Source: Chelativorans sp. (GTDB lineage Bacteria; Pseudomonadota; Alphaproteobacteria; Rhizobiales; Rhizobiaceae). From it: DNA of 64,000 nucleotides. Location of the stretch: positions 62,001 to 126,000 of the forward strand of contig NZ_JAPSLH010000004.1 of assembly GCF_031180965.1 (NCBI RefSeq), read 5' to 3'. Made by a program: the position numbers and the translations under genes. The notes under the pieces were generated by a model. It saw nothing but the letters and a program-made list of their open reading frames with translations. It ran no database searches and was not told the origin of the DNA. Position 1 is the first letter of the stretch. Each line of letters opens with the position of its first letter. Positions 7,993 through 18,249 of the stretch are shown here, piece by piece.

Positions 7993-9660
7993 ATGGCCGG
8001 GGATCGCGAGCCGGATGCCATGGCCGGCAAAGCGCCGGGACGGCGCGGAACGTTTTCGGGCGACCGCTCCTATCCCCTGCACCCCTTCCTGTTCGCGGTC
8101 GCTTCCGTCCTCGTCATGATGGCGAGGAACCTCGACCACACGTCCGTTGCCGACATCGTGCCCTCCCTCGCCGGCGCGCTCCTTTTCGCGCTTCTCGTTT
8201 ACCTGCTGGTCGCAGCGCTGCGGCAGCGCTTCGACCGGCTGACTGCGGTCATCGCCAGCATCTGGGTGGTGGGCTGTCTCTTCTATGCCGGCCTGTTCGG
8301 GCGGCTGAACGGACTCGTCGATGGCGGCTATCCAATGGCGCGCACGCTGCCCTTCGCCATTGCCGCGCTTGCGGGCGTGACGTTGCTGGCGCTCTTATTG
8401 CGCAGGGCCGCCGGCCTGATGCACAGCGTGCTCAACGGCATCGCCGTCGTCCTGCTGATAAGCCCGGCATGGCAAGCCGTCGCCTATGAATGGGAGCACG
8501 GCGCCGCCCGCGAGGTCTATGATCCGGACCAAGCGGTGGCCGAGGTCGAGCCTTATGTCGCGCCCACAGGACAAACAGGCGGAGACAAGCGGCCGCCGGA
8601 CATCTATCACTTCATCTTCGACCGCTATGCTTCCGAAGACGTGCTGAAGGATCATTACGCGCTCGACAACAGCGCCATCGGCCGGTTCCTGGAGGAGCGC
8701 GGCTTCTATCTCGCCCGCGGCAGCAACTCCAACTACCACAAGACCGGTCCCTCCGTAGCCTCGACCTTCTATATGGATTACTTGGACCTTCTGGGGAGCG
8801 ACGAGCGCGTCAAGGACAGCAACTGGCATCCCATCTACGAGATGCTGGACGACCACCGGGTTGCCCGGATCCTGAAATCGCGCGGCTACGAGTACATCCA
8901 GTTCGGCTCCTGGTGGGTGGGGACCTACCACAATCCCGTCGCCGACGAGAACCACCCGCACGGGTTCAGCGAATTCGAAATGCTCTATCTCAGGCGCACA
9001 ATCCTGCGCCCGCTGTTCCACGTGCTTCCCGACACGCCGCTGACAATGCGGCTCGACTGGGACAACGCGCAGTGCCAGCGGGTCGGGCCGCAGGTGGAGC
9101 AGATCAAAGCACTCGGAGAGCGAGACAAGCCGCTCTATGTCTTCGCCCATTTCCTTCTGCCGCACGGCCCGTTCAACTTCACTGCCGATGGACAGTGCCT
9201 TACCATCGAGGAGCAGACGGAAAGAGGCGAGGAGCAGGGCTATCTCGACGCGATCGCCTATGCGAACAGCATCATCCGCGACATCGTGACCACGCTGCAG
9301 AGCCCTGACCGCGAGCCGCCGGTGATCCTGATCCAGGCGGACGAGGGACCCTTCCCCGCGCGGGACGACCGCGTGCCGTGGCAGCAGGCGCCGGCGGACG
9401 AGCTGCGCATCAAGAGCGGCATCCTCAACGCCTATTACTTCCCCAATGGCGACTACAGCGCGCTTCGGCCGGATGTCACGCCGGTGAACAGCTACCGGGT
9501 GCTGTTCAACACCTATCTCGGAACGAATTTTCCGCTGCTGCCGGACCGCATCTTCTTCTTTCCCAATGACGGCAACCTCTATGAGTACCACGACGTGACG
9601 GAGAAGGTGCGCGGGCCCAGCATCGCCGGCCGGGCAGATGCCCATCCAGTGCATCGGTGA
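7993..9660 (+). CDS. Membrane-anchored sulfatase/LTA-synthase-fold hydrolase
   Basis: 555 residues. About four hydrophobic segments in the first 150 residues are followed by an alkaline-phosphatase-superfamily domain facing the periplasm. Visible metal-site-like motifs are FIFDRYAS near residue 210, HKTGPSVAST (nucleophile region), LPHGPFNF and QADEGPF. There is no CxPxR formylglycine motif, so it is not a classical type I sulfatase; phospho-group transfer to a glycan, as in LtaS/OpgB-like proteins, is more likely. The ATG at 7993 follows GGGAGGTG with good spacing. It is divergent from the YLDAGTGS/methyltransferase pair, suggesting a shared function in surface modification. Substrate unknown. 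Confidence 0.75.
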   Translation: MAGDREPDAMAGKAPGRRGTFSGDRSYPLHPFLFAVASVLVMMARNLDHTSVADIVPSLAGALLFALLVYLLVAALRQRFDRLTAVIASIWVVGCLFYAGLFGRLNGLVDGGYPMARTLPFAIAALAGVTLLALLLRRAAGLMHSVLNGIAVVLLISPAWQAVAYEWEHGAAREVYDPDQAVAEVEPYVAPTGQTGGDKRPPDIYHFIFDRYASEDVLKDHYALDNSAIGRFLEERGFYLARGSNSNYHKTGPSVASTFYMDYLDLLGSDERVKDSNWHPIYEMLDDHRVARILKSRGYEYIQFGSWWVGTYHNPVADENHPHGFSEFEMLYLRRTILRPLFHVLPDTPLTMRLDWDNAQCQRVGPQVEQIKALGERDKPLYVFAHFLLPHGPFNFTADGQCLTIEEQTERGEEQGYLDAIAYANSIIRDIVTTLQSPDREPPVILIQADEGPFPARDDRVPWQQAPADELRIKSGILNAYYFPNGDYSALRPDVTPVNSYRVLFNTYLGTNFPLLPDRIFFFPNDGNLYEYHDVTEKVRGPSIAGRADAHPVHR

Positions 9661-9761
9661 TTCCGTCCTTGAGCTCCACAGCCGCTTGACGCCGCCCTCC
9701 GGTTAGGCGAGGCGTATCCCGGCGCTGCTGCGCTGCAGCACCGGTCGTCGAGGAAGCGGAG

Positions 9762-11159
9762 ATGGGCGAGTTTTCCACGGATCTGCCGGCGCAGGCCGCC
9801 GCACCCGGGCATCAGATCCCTTTCTCTGAGGGCGTGAAGGTGTGGTTCCGCGTCGCGGCGCTGAGCTTCGGCGGGCCTGCCGGGCAGATCGCGGTCATGC
9901 ATCGGATCATCGTGGAGGAGAAGCGCTGGCTCGGCGAGAACCGATTCCTCCACGCGCTCAATTACTGCATGCTGCTTCCCGGCCCCGAAGCGCAGCAGCT
10001 TGCCGTCTATATCGGCTGGCTTCTGCACCGCACCGCAGGGGGCATCGTGGCCGGCACCCTATTCGTGCTGCCCGGCTTCCTGTCGATCCTGGCGCTGAGC
10101 TACATCTACGCCGCCTTCGGCAATGTGAACATCGTGGAGGGCCTGTTCTTCGGGCTGAAAGCGGCGGTGCTCGCCGTCGTGCTCCATGCGGTGGTGCGGA
10201 TCGGAAAACGCGCGCTGAAGAACCGCGCCATGGTGGCGATCGCGGCCGCCGCCTTCATCGCCATCTTCTTCTTCGATGTGCCCTTTCCGCTCATCATCCT
10301 CGCCGCCGCCCTGGTCGGCTATTTCGGCGGCAGGGGCGGATCGCCCCTGTTCCGGATCGGCGGCGGCCACGGAGGCGCTGCCGGCCCGGTGCTGGCCGAC
10401 AGCCAGTCCGTGCTCGGCGAGGAGACCCCGGCGCATGCGCGCCCCAATCTCGGCTGGTCGCTGAAGATCTCGGCCATCCTGCTGGCGCTGTGGCTCGTTC
10501 CGGTGCTGCTCCTGCTGGCGACCCTCGGCCCCGAAAATGTGTTCAGCCAGATCGCGATCTTCTTCAGCCAAATGGCGGTCGTCACATTCGGCGGCGCCTA
10601 CGCGGTGCTCGCCTATGTAGCGCAGCAGGCGGTCGAGCATTATGGCTGGCTCCGGCCCGGCGAAATGCTCGACGGGCTGGGCATGGCGGAGACGACGCCT
10701 GGGCCGCTCATCATGGTGGTCCAGTTCGTCGGCTTCATGGCCGCCTACCGCGATCCGGGCGGGCTCGACCCGATGCTGGCGGCCACCCTTGCCGCCATGC
10801 TCACCACCTGGGTCACCTTCGTGCCCTGCTTCCTGTGGATCTTCCTCGGCGCGCCTTTCATCGAGACCCTGCGCGAGAACCGCGCCATGACGGGCGCCAT
10901 GTCCGCGATCACGGCGGCCGTGGTCGGCGTTATCCTCAATCTCGCCATCTGGTTTTCCCTCCACGTTCTCTTCCGCGAGGTCTTTTCCTGGACCGGTTTC
11001 GGCATGGACATCGAGGTGCCGGTCTGGTCGAGCGTGAACGTCCCGGCCCTGGTACTCACCGCGGCGGCCATCCTCGCCATCTTTCGCTTCGGCGTGCCGC
11101 TTCTCGCAGTGCTGCTCCTCGCCGCCCTCGCCGGGCTGTCGTGGAGCGCGGCCAGCTAA
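9762..11159 (+). CDS. chrA: Chromate transporter (two-domain CHR family)
   Basis: Inner-membrane protein of 465 residues with about ten hydrophobic segments and the internal duplication of long CHR-family members. The N-terminal copy has FGGPAGQIAVMH near residue 36 and PGPEAQQLA near 73; the C-terminal copy has TFGGAYAVLAYVAQQ near 276 and ETTPGPL near 310. The family exports chromate by proton-coupled transport. No chrB-type regulator adjoins it, so chromate resistance specifically is inferred from family alone. It stands as a single gene, with GAGGAAGCGGAG before the ATG. Confidence 0.9.
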   Translation: MGEFSTDLPAQAAAPGHQIPFSEGVKVWFRVAALSFGGPAGQIAVMHRIIVEEKRWLGENRFLHALNYCMLLPGPEAQQLAVYIGWLLHRTAGGIVAGTLFVLPGFLSILALSYIYAAFGNVNIVEGLFFGLKAAVLAVVLHAVVRIGKRALKNRAMVAIAAAAFIAIFFFDVPFPLIILAAALVGYFGGRGGSPLFRIGGGHGGAAGPVLADSQSVLGEETPAHARPNLGWSLKISAILLALWLVPVLLLLATLGPENVFSQIAIFFSQMAVVTFGGAYAVLAYVAQQAVEHYGWLRPGEMLDGLGMAETTPGPLIMVVQFVGFMAAYRDPGGLDPMLAATLAAMLTTWVTFVPCFLWIFLGAPFIETLRENRAMTGAMSAITAAVVGVILNLAIWFSLHVLFREVFSWTGFGMDIEVPVWSSVNVPALVLTAAAILAIFRFGVPLLAVLLLAALAGLSWSAAS

Positions 11160-11648
11160 GGAGCGCGCAAGCGCCATCGTCCCCGCGCCCCCTTTCGAGC
11201 CGGGCTGTTCCAAGAAGAAAGCGGGAAGCGGGGCGCATCAAGCGGGCTTCTCACTTTCATTTCACAGGCGCGGATTGACGCGCCCCGCCGGTGTCGCTTC
11301 CGCCGTCGGCCAGCCGGTCTTCCGTCCGCCGGAACCGTTGCCAGCTCTTTCGAGCACCCCCGTTGCCAAATCCCGCCGACGACCTCCTTTCTCAGCCCCG
11401 AGGAGCTCAGGATCATGGCCGTCCGGCAGGCCGGAAGCGCCGACCTGTCGCGGAACCTTTCCGCCGCGGATCTCGGTTCCGCCGCAAAAAGGTCCTCCAC
11501 CGCCGCCCTTCCGAACCCCGCTGCGCATCGGTTCCCGCAAGGACGATGGGAGCAGTATAGGAGCGGCAAAAAACGCGTGGATAAACTTTTCTGTCGGATT
11601 GAGCAAAAACAAGGGTTTGGCCGGGAAATAGGCGAAATCCATCCACGT
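11160..11648. other. Intergenic region with no recognised gene
   Basis: 489 bp between chrA and the end of the GlxA-type regulator. Several short open frames occur on both strands, but none shows a ribosome site with a recognisable protein, and they look like chance frames in GC-rich DNA. I looked for tRNA, SRP RNA and tmRNA signatures and saw none. A short A/T-rich stretch lies at about 11565-11610. Confidence 0.5.
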
Positions 11649-12611
11649 TTAATAGGTCGTTCGCCGTTCGTCGGAGGGCGGGCGGCCGAAAAGGAGCCGG
11701 TAGCTCTGGGCGAAATAGGAATGGGAGGTGAAGCCGGTGGCGATCGCCACGTCGAGAATGGGCATGTTCGTCTGGCGCAGGAGCTCGCGCGCCCGCTCCA
11801 GCCTTAGACGCATATAGTAGCGGCCCGGTGTCATGCCGAGATGGCGCAGGAAAAGCCGCTCCACCTGGCGCACGGAAAGCCCGACGCCCTTGGCCAGCTC
11901 GACGGCGGAAAAGGGCTCGTCGAGGTTTTCCGCCATGAGGGCGACGATCTTCTTCAGCTTGTCCGATTTGCCGGAAAGCTCGCGTTCCGGTCCGACGCGC
12001 TGCCGGTCCGCCTGGGAGCGGACGCGCTCGTGCTGGAACTGGTTGGCCACCTCGTTGACGAGGTCACTGCCGAAATCGGAGCGGATGATCTCCAGCATCA
12101 GGTCGATGGAGGTGGTGACGCCCGCGCAGGTGTAGCGTTTGCGGTCGATCTCATAGACATTGCCGGTGCAGTCGATATCGGGAAAACGCTCGCGGAAGCC
12201 GGCGCGGTTTTCCCAATGAATGGTGCAGCGGTGGCCGTCGAGCTGGCCGGCTTCGGCAAGCAGCAGCGAGCCCGCTGAAAGCGCGCCGAGCGCCCGCCCC
12301 TGCCGGCCCCAGGAGCGCAGGGCCGCCAGGACCTTGCTCTTGCCGGGAAACTCGGTCGCAAGACCCACGCAGACGAAGAGAATGTCAGCCGGCGGCAGGT
12401 CGCCGATGGCATAGTCCACCTTGATGGGCAGCCCGTTCGAGGCCATCACCGCCTCGCCGTCGGCCGACGCGGTCGTCCAGCTGTAGAAGTTGCGGTCGAG
12501 CAGGCGGTTGGCGGACCGGCATGTATCGATCGCCGCCGACAGCGAGAACATGGAAAACCGGTCGACCAGCAGGAATGCGAACTGCCGGCCTTCCGCCCTG
12601 CCCTCGATCAT
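11649..12611 (-). CDS. GlxA-family AraC-type transcriptional regulator
   Basis: 320-residue regulator: an N-terminal DJ-1/PfpI-like domain (about 10-190, without an obvious catalytic cysteine set) followed by a C-terminal AraC/XylS double helix-turn-helix (about 225-315, with GLSVRQVERLF and the second motif ATGFTSHSYFAQSYR). Members sense small metabolites; GbdR and CdhR of Pseudomonas, which answer to glycine betaine and carnitine derivatives, have this layout. The ATG at 12611 has GGTGGAGGG upstream and is preferred over one 42 bp earlier. It sits 48 bp downstream of folD on the same strand, which hints at one-carbon or methylated-amine metabolism, but this is inference. Confidence 0.85.
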   Translation of the reverse strand: MIEGRAEGRQFAFLLVDRFSMFSLSAAIDTCRSANRLLDRNFYSWTTASADGEAVMASNGLPIKVDYAIGDLPPADILFVCVGLATEFPGKSKVLAALRSWGRQGRALGALSAGSLLLAEAGQLDGHRCTIHWENRAGFRERFPDIDCTGNVYEIDRKRYTCAGVTTSIDLMLEIIRSDFGSDLVNEVANQFQHERVRSQADRQRVGPERELSGKSDKLKKIVALMAENLDEPFSAVELAKGVGLSVRQVERLFLRHLGMTPGRYYMRLRLERARELLRQTNMPILDVAIATGFTSHSYFAQSYRLLFGRPPSDERRTTY

Positions 12612-12659
12612 GGCGGAGCCCTCCACCAAATGGGACGGAGGCCGGTAGCGCATCGAGGG

Positions 12660-13556
12660 CTACATGGCCGGCGGCTCGCGCCTGGCCGCGCGGTAGGCGG
12701 AGGCCAATGTATTGGCCATCAGCATGGCGATGGTCATCGGCCCGACGCCGCCAGGCACCGGCGTGATTGCGCCCGCCACCTTCTCGGCTTCGGCATAGGC
12801 CACGTCGCCCACGAGCCGCGTCTTGCCTTCGCCCTTCTCTGGCGCCGGGACGCGGTTGATGCCGACATCGATGATCGTCGCGCCGGGCTTGATCCAGTCG
12901 CCCTTCACCATCTCCGCGCGTCCGACGGCCGCCACCAGGATGTCCGCACGGTGGCACACCTCCGGCAGATCAGCCGTTCGGCTGTGGGCGATGGTGACGG
13001 TCGCATTGGCCGCAAGCAGCAGATTGGCCATGGGCTTGCCGACGATGTTGGAGCGGCCGAGCACCACCGCAGAGAGGCCGGAAAGATCCTTGCCGTGAAC
13101 GCCTTCGATCAGCAGCATGGCCCCGGCGGGTGTGCAGGGGACCAGCGCCTTGGTGATCGCGCCGGTACCAAGCATGCCGACATTCAGGATGTGGAACCCG
13201 TCTACATCCTTCTCCGGAGCGATCGTGTGGATGATGCGTTCTGAATTGATCTGCTTGGGAAGCGGCAGCTGCACGAGGATACCGTGAATGGCGGGATCGC
13301 GATTGAGCGATTCAACCAGCTGCACGAGCTCTTCCTCTGCGGTATCCTCCGGCAGCGAATGCTGGACCGAGTGGAAGCCGCATTCCGTCGCCTTCCTGCC
13401 CTTCGACGCGACATAGACCTGGCTGGCAGGGTCTTCGCCCACGATGACGACGGCAAGACCGGGCGTCGTGCCTGCCGCCTTCAGCTCCGCAGCCCCTTTC
13501 GTCACCTTGCGAACGATCTCTTCCGCGACCGCCTTCCCGTCGATGACCTGTGTCAT
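12660..13556 (-). CDS. folD: Bifunctional methylenetetrahydrofolate dehydrogenase/cyclohydrolase
   Basis: Interconverts 5,10-methylene-, methenyl- and 10-formyl-tetrahydrofolate in the cytosol. The 298-residue protein has all the family marks: [13 protein letters not shown] with the catalytic lysine near residue 53, VQLPLP near 98, the nucleotide-binding GRSNIVGKP near 165, DVGINR near 234 and [10 protein letters not shown] near 266. The start follows GAGGAGGGTCTG; a longer in-frame start upstream would add a non-homologous leader. It is followed by the GlxA-type regulator on the same strand. Confidence 0.96.
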   Translation of the reverse strand: MTQVIDGKAVAEEIVRKVTKGAAELKAAGTTPGLAVVIVGEDPASQVYVASKGRKATECGFHSVQHSLPEDTAEEELVQLVESLNRDPAIHGILVQLPLPKQINSERIIHTIAPEKDVDGFHILNVGMLGTGAITKALVPCTPAGAMLLIEGVHGKDLSGLSAVVLGRSNIVGKPMANLLLAANATVTIAHSRTADLPEVCHRADILVAAVGRAEMVKGDWIKPGATIIDVGINRVPAPEKGEGKTRLVGDVAYAEAEKVAGAITPVPGGVGPMTIAMLMANTLASAYRAARREPPAM

Positions 13557-13647
13557 CAGACCCTCCTCGCTCGAGTAGCTGCCCTTGGAATATGCGGCAA
13601 AGGGCCGTGCGCGCAATCCCGCGAAATGCCGCAATCGCCGAAAAGCT

Positions 13648-15858
13648 TCAGCGGCCGGGGCGAGAGCGCTCCTTCACCAGGGCGTCGAGCTCGCGGCGGA
13701 GCTCTTGCAGGCTCTCCCGGATCTGCTCGGGGGAGGAGAGCTCCGGTTCGTCCGCCCGCCGGGATTCGGCAGCGCGTGAACTCCGCCCGTCGGGGGGAGA
13801 AGCCTCCTGCAAGGGAGACAGCCGAGCGGTCGACCGCCCCCGGCCCGTCCGCGTCCTTGCGACAAGGCGCTGCCGACCACCGGCCGCCGCAGCAGCGTAA
13901 TTTCCTCCGCGATCGGCGCTCCCTTCCGGCGGCGGGTCGAAGTCGTCGTAGTCCTCGTCCCGCCGACGGTAAGTCCCAGCCGTAGCGGAGCGGCGGGGTG
14001 CCATGGGGGGTGCCGAGCGGCGCGCCGCCGTGTTCTCGCGGAGGCTTTCCAGCGTGCCGCGCGCCGCGCCGATGCCGATGCCCGCCAGGAAGCCGAGGAT
14101 CGTGCCGGCGATCGCCATGGAAGCGCGGCTGGTGCCCGTCGGCAGAAGCGGCGGATAGGCCGTGGAGATGATGCTGAAATTGGCCGTGTTCAGGCTGCGC
14201 TGCTGGCCGGTCTCTCGCGCGCGCAGAAGGAAGGATTCGTAGACGGCGCGGCGCGCGGCGGCTTCGCGCTCGAGTTCGCGCAGCTGCACCCGCTGCGCCT
14301 CAAGGTCGCCCTTCTCGACCTTCAGCTGCGCCAGACGGCTGGCGAGTTCCTGCTCGAGCTGCCGGGCGCGACTGAGCTCGACCTGCGTCGAGGCCGTCAC
14401 CCGCTGCAGCTCGCTTGCGATGGCCTGCCGCGCGCCGGCGAGCTCCGCCTGGATCGCCTGGTTGCTCGGATGGCGCGGGCCAAGGCTCGTGGCGGCGCGG
14501 TCGGCCTGCTGCTTCAGGCCCGCATATTGGGCAAGCAGCTCGGTCATCACCGGCGAGGATACCTGCTCCGGAAGCGCGCCTCCAAGAACCTGTTCCACGC
14601 CCAGATCGCGGGCCGAGTCGACACGCGCTTGCAGCTCCGCCGTACGAGCCCGGGCGGTGGAAAGCTGATCGTTCAGGCGAACGATCTCGTCGTCAGTGAT
14701 CAGGCGCCCGTCGGCATCGATGATGTCATGCCGCGCCTTGAAGTCCGCCACCGCCCGTTCGGCTGCCTCGACCTGGCCCTGCAATTCCTGCAAGCCGCCG
14801 CTGATCTCCGTGGTCGCCCTGTTCGCCGTCTGGCGCTGCATTTCGCCCGTCTGCTCGACAAAGACCTCCGCCGTGGTGTTGGCGATCCGCGCCGACTTTT
14901 CCGGATCCTCGGTGGTTGCGCCGATATGGATGACGAAGGTGCGCTCGTTGCGCTCCACATTCAGCTTTTCCGCAAGGTTCTGCACCGCCAGCGCTTGCTG
15001 CCTCTGCGCGTCGTCTTCGCCGCCGCTGCTGCCGAAGGACAGCAACGCACGCGGATTGAGCAGCGTGCCGAGAAGGCTGCCGCCCTGGCCGTTGAATTCA
15101 GGATCGGCGGCAAGGTTTAGGCGCTCGGCCACCTTGGTGAGAACCGTGCCCGAGCGGATGATCGCGACCTGGTTCTCAATCAGAGCCAACGTGGCATCCG
15201 ACGGCAGATTGCCTCCGGTCAGCTCGCGCTCGACGATCTGCAGGTCGCGCGGATCAAACAGGATTTCCGTCGCGGAATAATACTGCTTCGGCGTGGCGAG
15301 CGCGACGAGAACACCGAGAACGGCGCCCAGGATCGTCGTGAGCAGGATCAGCCACTTCGCGCGAAAAATCCCGGATAGAACCCGCATCGGATCGATGACG
15401 GGCCGCCAATAGGCATCCTCCTGCGCACGGCGCGCTGGTGCCCGGCTTTCCTCGTCAAGCGGCCGCGGGGCGGACCTGCGCACCGCCGGGGATGGCGAGA
15501 GCAGCCCCTTGTGCCGGGCCGGCTCCTCGATGGACGGGCGCGGCCGCAGCGGCTCGGCGGCCCTGGCGGGAACGGGCGAAGGCTTGGACCGGGCGGCTGA
15601 AAGGCGATCGGCCGCCTGCCGCAGCCAGGAGCGCCACCCCCTCTTCCCGAGAGGCTCCGCGCCGGCGGCCGGCGCGGAAGCTGGCGGGAGCGCGGCAGGC
15701 GAAGGCTCAGCGTCGCTGCGCGCCTGGGGCTCGGATCGAGCCTGTCCCGGAATGCGCGAAAGCAGGGATTCGCCGCGCGTGGACGCGGCCATGGCATTGC
15801 TCAAGGAGAGGAGCGACCGGTTTTCCCAGTTCTTTTGAGGATGGTCTGGATCGAACAT
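13648..15858 (-). CDS. Wzz/GumC-like polysaccharide chain-length or export protein
   Basis: 736-residue inner-membrane polysaccharide co-polymerase. A basic, proline-rich cytoplasmic N-terminus (1-150) leads to a first membrane segment (about 165-190). A large periplasmic region with long coiled-coil helices follows (about 330-560, rich in heptads of A, L, E, R and Q), then a second membrane segment (about 580-600) and a charged C-terminal tail ending in another predicted coiled coil. There is no Walker motif after the second segment, so unlike ExoP or Wzc it has no tyrosine-kinase domain; a separate kinase would be needed and is not in the window. It is divergent from the flippase gene, as expected for a surface polysaccharide cluster. 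Confidence 0.85.
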   Translation of the reverse strand: MFDPDHPQKNWENRSLLSLSNAMAASTRGESLLSRIPGQARSEPQARSDAEPSPAALPPASAPAAGAEPLGKRGWRSWLRQAADRLSAARSKPSPVPARAAEPLRPRPSIEEPARHKGLLSPSPAVRRSAPRPLDEESRAPARRAQEDAYWRPVIDPMRVLSGIFRAKWLILLTTILGAVLGVLVALATPKQYYSATEILFDPRDLQIVERELTGGNLPSDATLALIENQVAIIRSGTVLTKVAERLNLAADPEFNGQGGSLLGTLLNPRALLSFGSSGGEDDAQRQQALAVQNLAEKLNVERNERTFVIHIGATTEDPEKSARIANTTAEVFVEQTGEMQRQTANRATTEISGGLQELQGQVEAAERAVADFKARHDIIDADGRLITDDEIVRLNDQLSTARARTAELQARVDSARDLGVEQVLGGALPEQVSSPVMTELLAQYAGLKQQADRAATSLGPRHPSNQAIQAELAGARQAIASELQRVTASTQVELSRARQLEQELASRLAQLKVEKGDLEAQRVQLRELEREAAARRAVYESFLLRARETGQQRSLNTANFSIISTAYPPLLPTGTSRASMAIAGTILGFLAGIGIGAARGTLESLRENTAARRSAPPMAPRRSATAGTYRRRDEDYDDFDPPPEGSADRGGNYAAAAAGGRQRLVARTRTGRGRSTARLSPLQEASPPDGRSSRAAESRRADEPELSSPEQIRESLQELRRELDALVKERSRPGR

Positions 15859-16111
15859 TGGCGGCCGCGCTACCGTATCCTTTGGGCCGCGGGCGCATGC
15901 CCCCGCGCTTTTCCTTAAGCTAGCCTAAAGAGATAGCGCAAACAAAATGTTAATCGCGGCCAAGAAGACCGCGCGCCCGCCGTCCCATAGAATAGCGGCT
16001 GTGCGGCGAAAGAACGGCAGGTTAAGCTTTGCCTGATAGCGCTCAGGCGGACGAGGCGCGACCGAGGTCAGGGCGATTTCCATTGCAGCCTTCATAGCGG
16101 CCAGGCAGAAA

Positions 16112-17332
16112 GTGCTGCGCGACTATTTCGCGGCGATCAGCGGCTCAGCCGGGCGGCTGGTCTTTTCCCTCGCCTATTTCGTCGTGCTGGCGAACGCGCT
16201 CTCCATCTCCGATTTCGGCCTCTTCGCCACGGCGTCGGCGGCCGGCGTCATGCTGTCGCGTATCCTCGCATTCGGCTTCATTGCCCCGCTCTACCGCATC
16301 GCGACCGTCAAGCCGCGGCTCATCGGCACCTATACGGCAGGCTTCCTGCTGATGAGCCTCATCTCGCTGCCCCTGCTGGCCGTGGCCAGCCTTGCCGTTT
16401 ATCTGCTGTTCTTTCGCGGCGACATGGCCGCTTCCGCCTTCGCGGTCGTGGTGGTTACGGAGGCGCTTCTCTGGAGGCCGACGGAAGCCGTCATCATCGT
16501 CAACAACGGTCTCAACCGCTTCGCGCCCGCGGCTTTCCTGACGATCCTCGGCACGGCCTTCCGCGCGCTGGCGGCCGGGCTTTTCGTGCTCAGCCCGACA
16601 CGGGACCTTTGGACCTGGACCCTCCTCTACCTCGCCGCCAACGCGCTTTCACTGGCGATCGCGGCCGGCTTCTTCTATCCGCGACAAAGGCTGAAACTCC
16701 AGCCGTCGCTATACCGGCAGCGCCTGGCGGACGCCGTCTATGTCGCCATAGCCGAGGTGCTGTTCTACCTGCAGAGCGAACTCGACAAGCTTTTGGTGCT
16801 GGCGCTGGGCGGGGCGCGGCTCGCCGGCATCTACTCCATCATCATGCGCCTCGTGGATCTCACGGCGATCCCCATCCGCACCTTCTCCATGCTCCTGGTG
16901 CAGAAGATGATGCGGGCGCCCGACATGATCGCCCGGCTCCGCGTCCGCTTCGGCATAGAGGCCGGGATATTCGCCGTCTCCACCCTTGCCATATTGGCGC
17001 TCGCCGTGCTGCTCCACTTCTACCCGACCATCCTCGGCCGCAACGTGGCCGAAGCCGCGCCGCTCGTGATCCTCGCGCTGTGCATTCCGGGGCTGCGGAA
17101 CCTCGTGGAGTATCAGGCCGAGCTTCTGTTCGCGCGCGGCCAGACATTCCTGCGGGCCCTCAATCTGGCCCTGCTCACGCTGGTGAAGGGTGCGCTGCTC
17201 GCCTTCGTGCTCAAGCGCTATGCCGAGACCGGAGATATCGTGCTGGCGCTCAACTGGGTCTTCGTTACGATGTACGTGGTCTCGCTGATTTTCACCTACA
17301 GCGTGTTGAGGCTTCCCGCAAAGCGCGTCTGA
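16112..17332 (+). CDS. Polysaccharide flippase-like membrane protein
   Basis: About 406 residues and 10-12 hydrophobic segments, resembling the oligosaccharide flippase (Wzx/MATE-like) superfamily: an early conserved SGSAGRLVFSLAYF stretch and a central amphipathic region containing ELDKLLV. It would move lipid-linked repeat units across the inner membrane. The start is tentatively the GTG at 16112 with AGGCAGAAA before it; an ATT 30 bp upstream is also open. It is divergent from the Wzz-like gene and convergent with the glycosyltransferase genes. Confidence 0.75.
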   Translation: MLRDYFAAISGSAGRLVFSLAYFVVLANALSISDFGLFATASAAGVMLSRILAFGFIAPLYRIATVKPRLIGTYTAGFLLMSLISLPLLAVASLAVYLLFFRGDMAASAFAVVVVTEALLWRPTEAVIIVNNGLNRFAPAAFLTILGTAFRALAAGLFVLSPTRDLWTWTLLYLAANALSLAIAAGFFYPRQRLKLQPSLYRQRLADAVYVAIAEVLFYLQSELDKLLVLALGGARLAGIYSIIMRLVDLTAIPIRTFSMLLVQKMMRAPDMIARLRVRFGIEAGIFAVSTLAILALAVLLHFYPTILGRNVAEAAPLVILALCIPGLRNLVEYQAELLFARGQTFLRALNLALLTLVKGALLAFVLKRYAETGDIVLALNWVFVTMYVVSLIFTYSVLRLPAKRV

Positions 17333-17334
17333 GC

Positions 17335-18249
17335 CTAGCCGACGAGACGGCGCACAGCGTCGAGGTCCGTTCCCATGAAGGATTGGACGCCGATCGCCAC
17401 CTGCGCCGGCTCCATCTCTTCGACCAGCCTGCGCAATCCGTCCGCGTCAAGAGGCGGCCCGAACCAATAGACGCGGCAAAACTGCGTCGCATCGTGGAAA
17501 TGGCCGCGGCCCTCCAGGACCTCATCCACATAGCGGCCGTAGAGGATGCATTCGGAGAAGCGGCGGCGCGAGGCGATCACCTCCACCCAGTGACGATGAT
17601 GATGCTCTTCGATATGGCGCATCATCGAGATCACCGTCTCGCGGCGCCAGGCGATGACGGTGGAGATATAATCGTGCAGGTGCGCCGGCTGCGGCGGCAG
17701 GGAGAGCACGTGCCCCGCATTGACCAGCCATTCCGCGTGATTGCCGACCGGTCCTCCGACGGGAAGCGCGCCGTCCCGGCGATAGAGCCGCACCGCGCCG
17801 TTGCGCCAGAATACGGAGACATCGAGCGGCTTCAGGAAGGCAACGTCCGAGTCGCAGTAGACCAGCGCCGCTTCAGGCACTTTTTCGGCGATGGCGATCC
17901 GGCGCAGCTGCTGCACGTGCCAGCCGCGCAGCGGCGCCGTGCGGGTGCTCAGCCAGACATGACGGCGGAACAGACTCAGGGGATCGCGCACCCCATGAAG
18001 CCAAGGGGGCAGCAGGTCGCGCTCATCGATCACGATGCGGTTGGCGCTCTCCAGCGCCCGGAACCGCGCCACGTCGTGGCCGGCCACCAGCAGATAATGC
18101 TTCGTGGCGCCGGTCACGAACCGGTCCACTGTTTCGCAGAGCAGCCGGCAACGCTCGAAATCCCCGGCATAACTCGGCGTGACCAGCGCGGCCGTCTCGG
18201 TCTGGTACCGTGTTTGTTGCGGGATCGGGTCGGGCGCCATGTCGTTCAA
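17335..18249 (-). CDS. DUF6492-type putative glycosyltransferase
   Basis: 304 residues. VTPSYAGDFERC near residue 23 marks the start of a GT-A-like nucleotide-sugar fold, and YCDSDVAFLKP near 130 supplies a DxD-type metal and sugar-nucleotide motif. I recognise it as resembling the DUF6492 family found in alphaproteobacterial polysaccharide clusters; donor and acceptor are unknown. The start overlaps the stop of the upstream WecG-like gene as ATGA (18246-18249), so it is the last of three overlapping glycosyltransferase genes on the minus strand. Confidence 0.75.
   Translation of the reverse strand: MNDMAPDPIPQQTRYQTETAALVTPSYAGDFERCRLLCETVDRFVTGATKHYLLVAGHDVARFRALESANRIVIDERDLLPPWLHGVRDPLSLFRRHVWLSTRTAPLRGWHVQQLRRIAIAEKVPEAALVYCDSDVAFLKPLDVSVFWRNGAVRLYRRDGALPVGGPVGNHAEWLVNAGHVLSLPPQPAHLHDYISTVIAWRRETVISMMRHIEEHHHRHWVEVIASRRRFSECILYGRYVDEVLEGRGHFHDATQFCRVYWFGPPLDADGLRRLVEEMEPAQVAIGVQSFMGTDLDAVRRLVG

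Noticed and set aside
7993-9660. Calling the membrane hydrolase a classical sulfatase
   Set aside because: It lacks the CxPxR or SxPxR formylglycine motif needed for sulfatase activity.
11160-11648. Possible non-coding RNA gene between chrA and the GlxA-type regulator
   Set aside because: No conserved SRP, tmRNA, RNase P or 6S-like core and no promoter-terminator pair was found.
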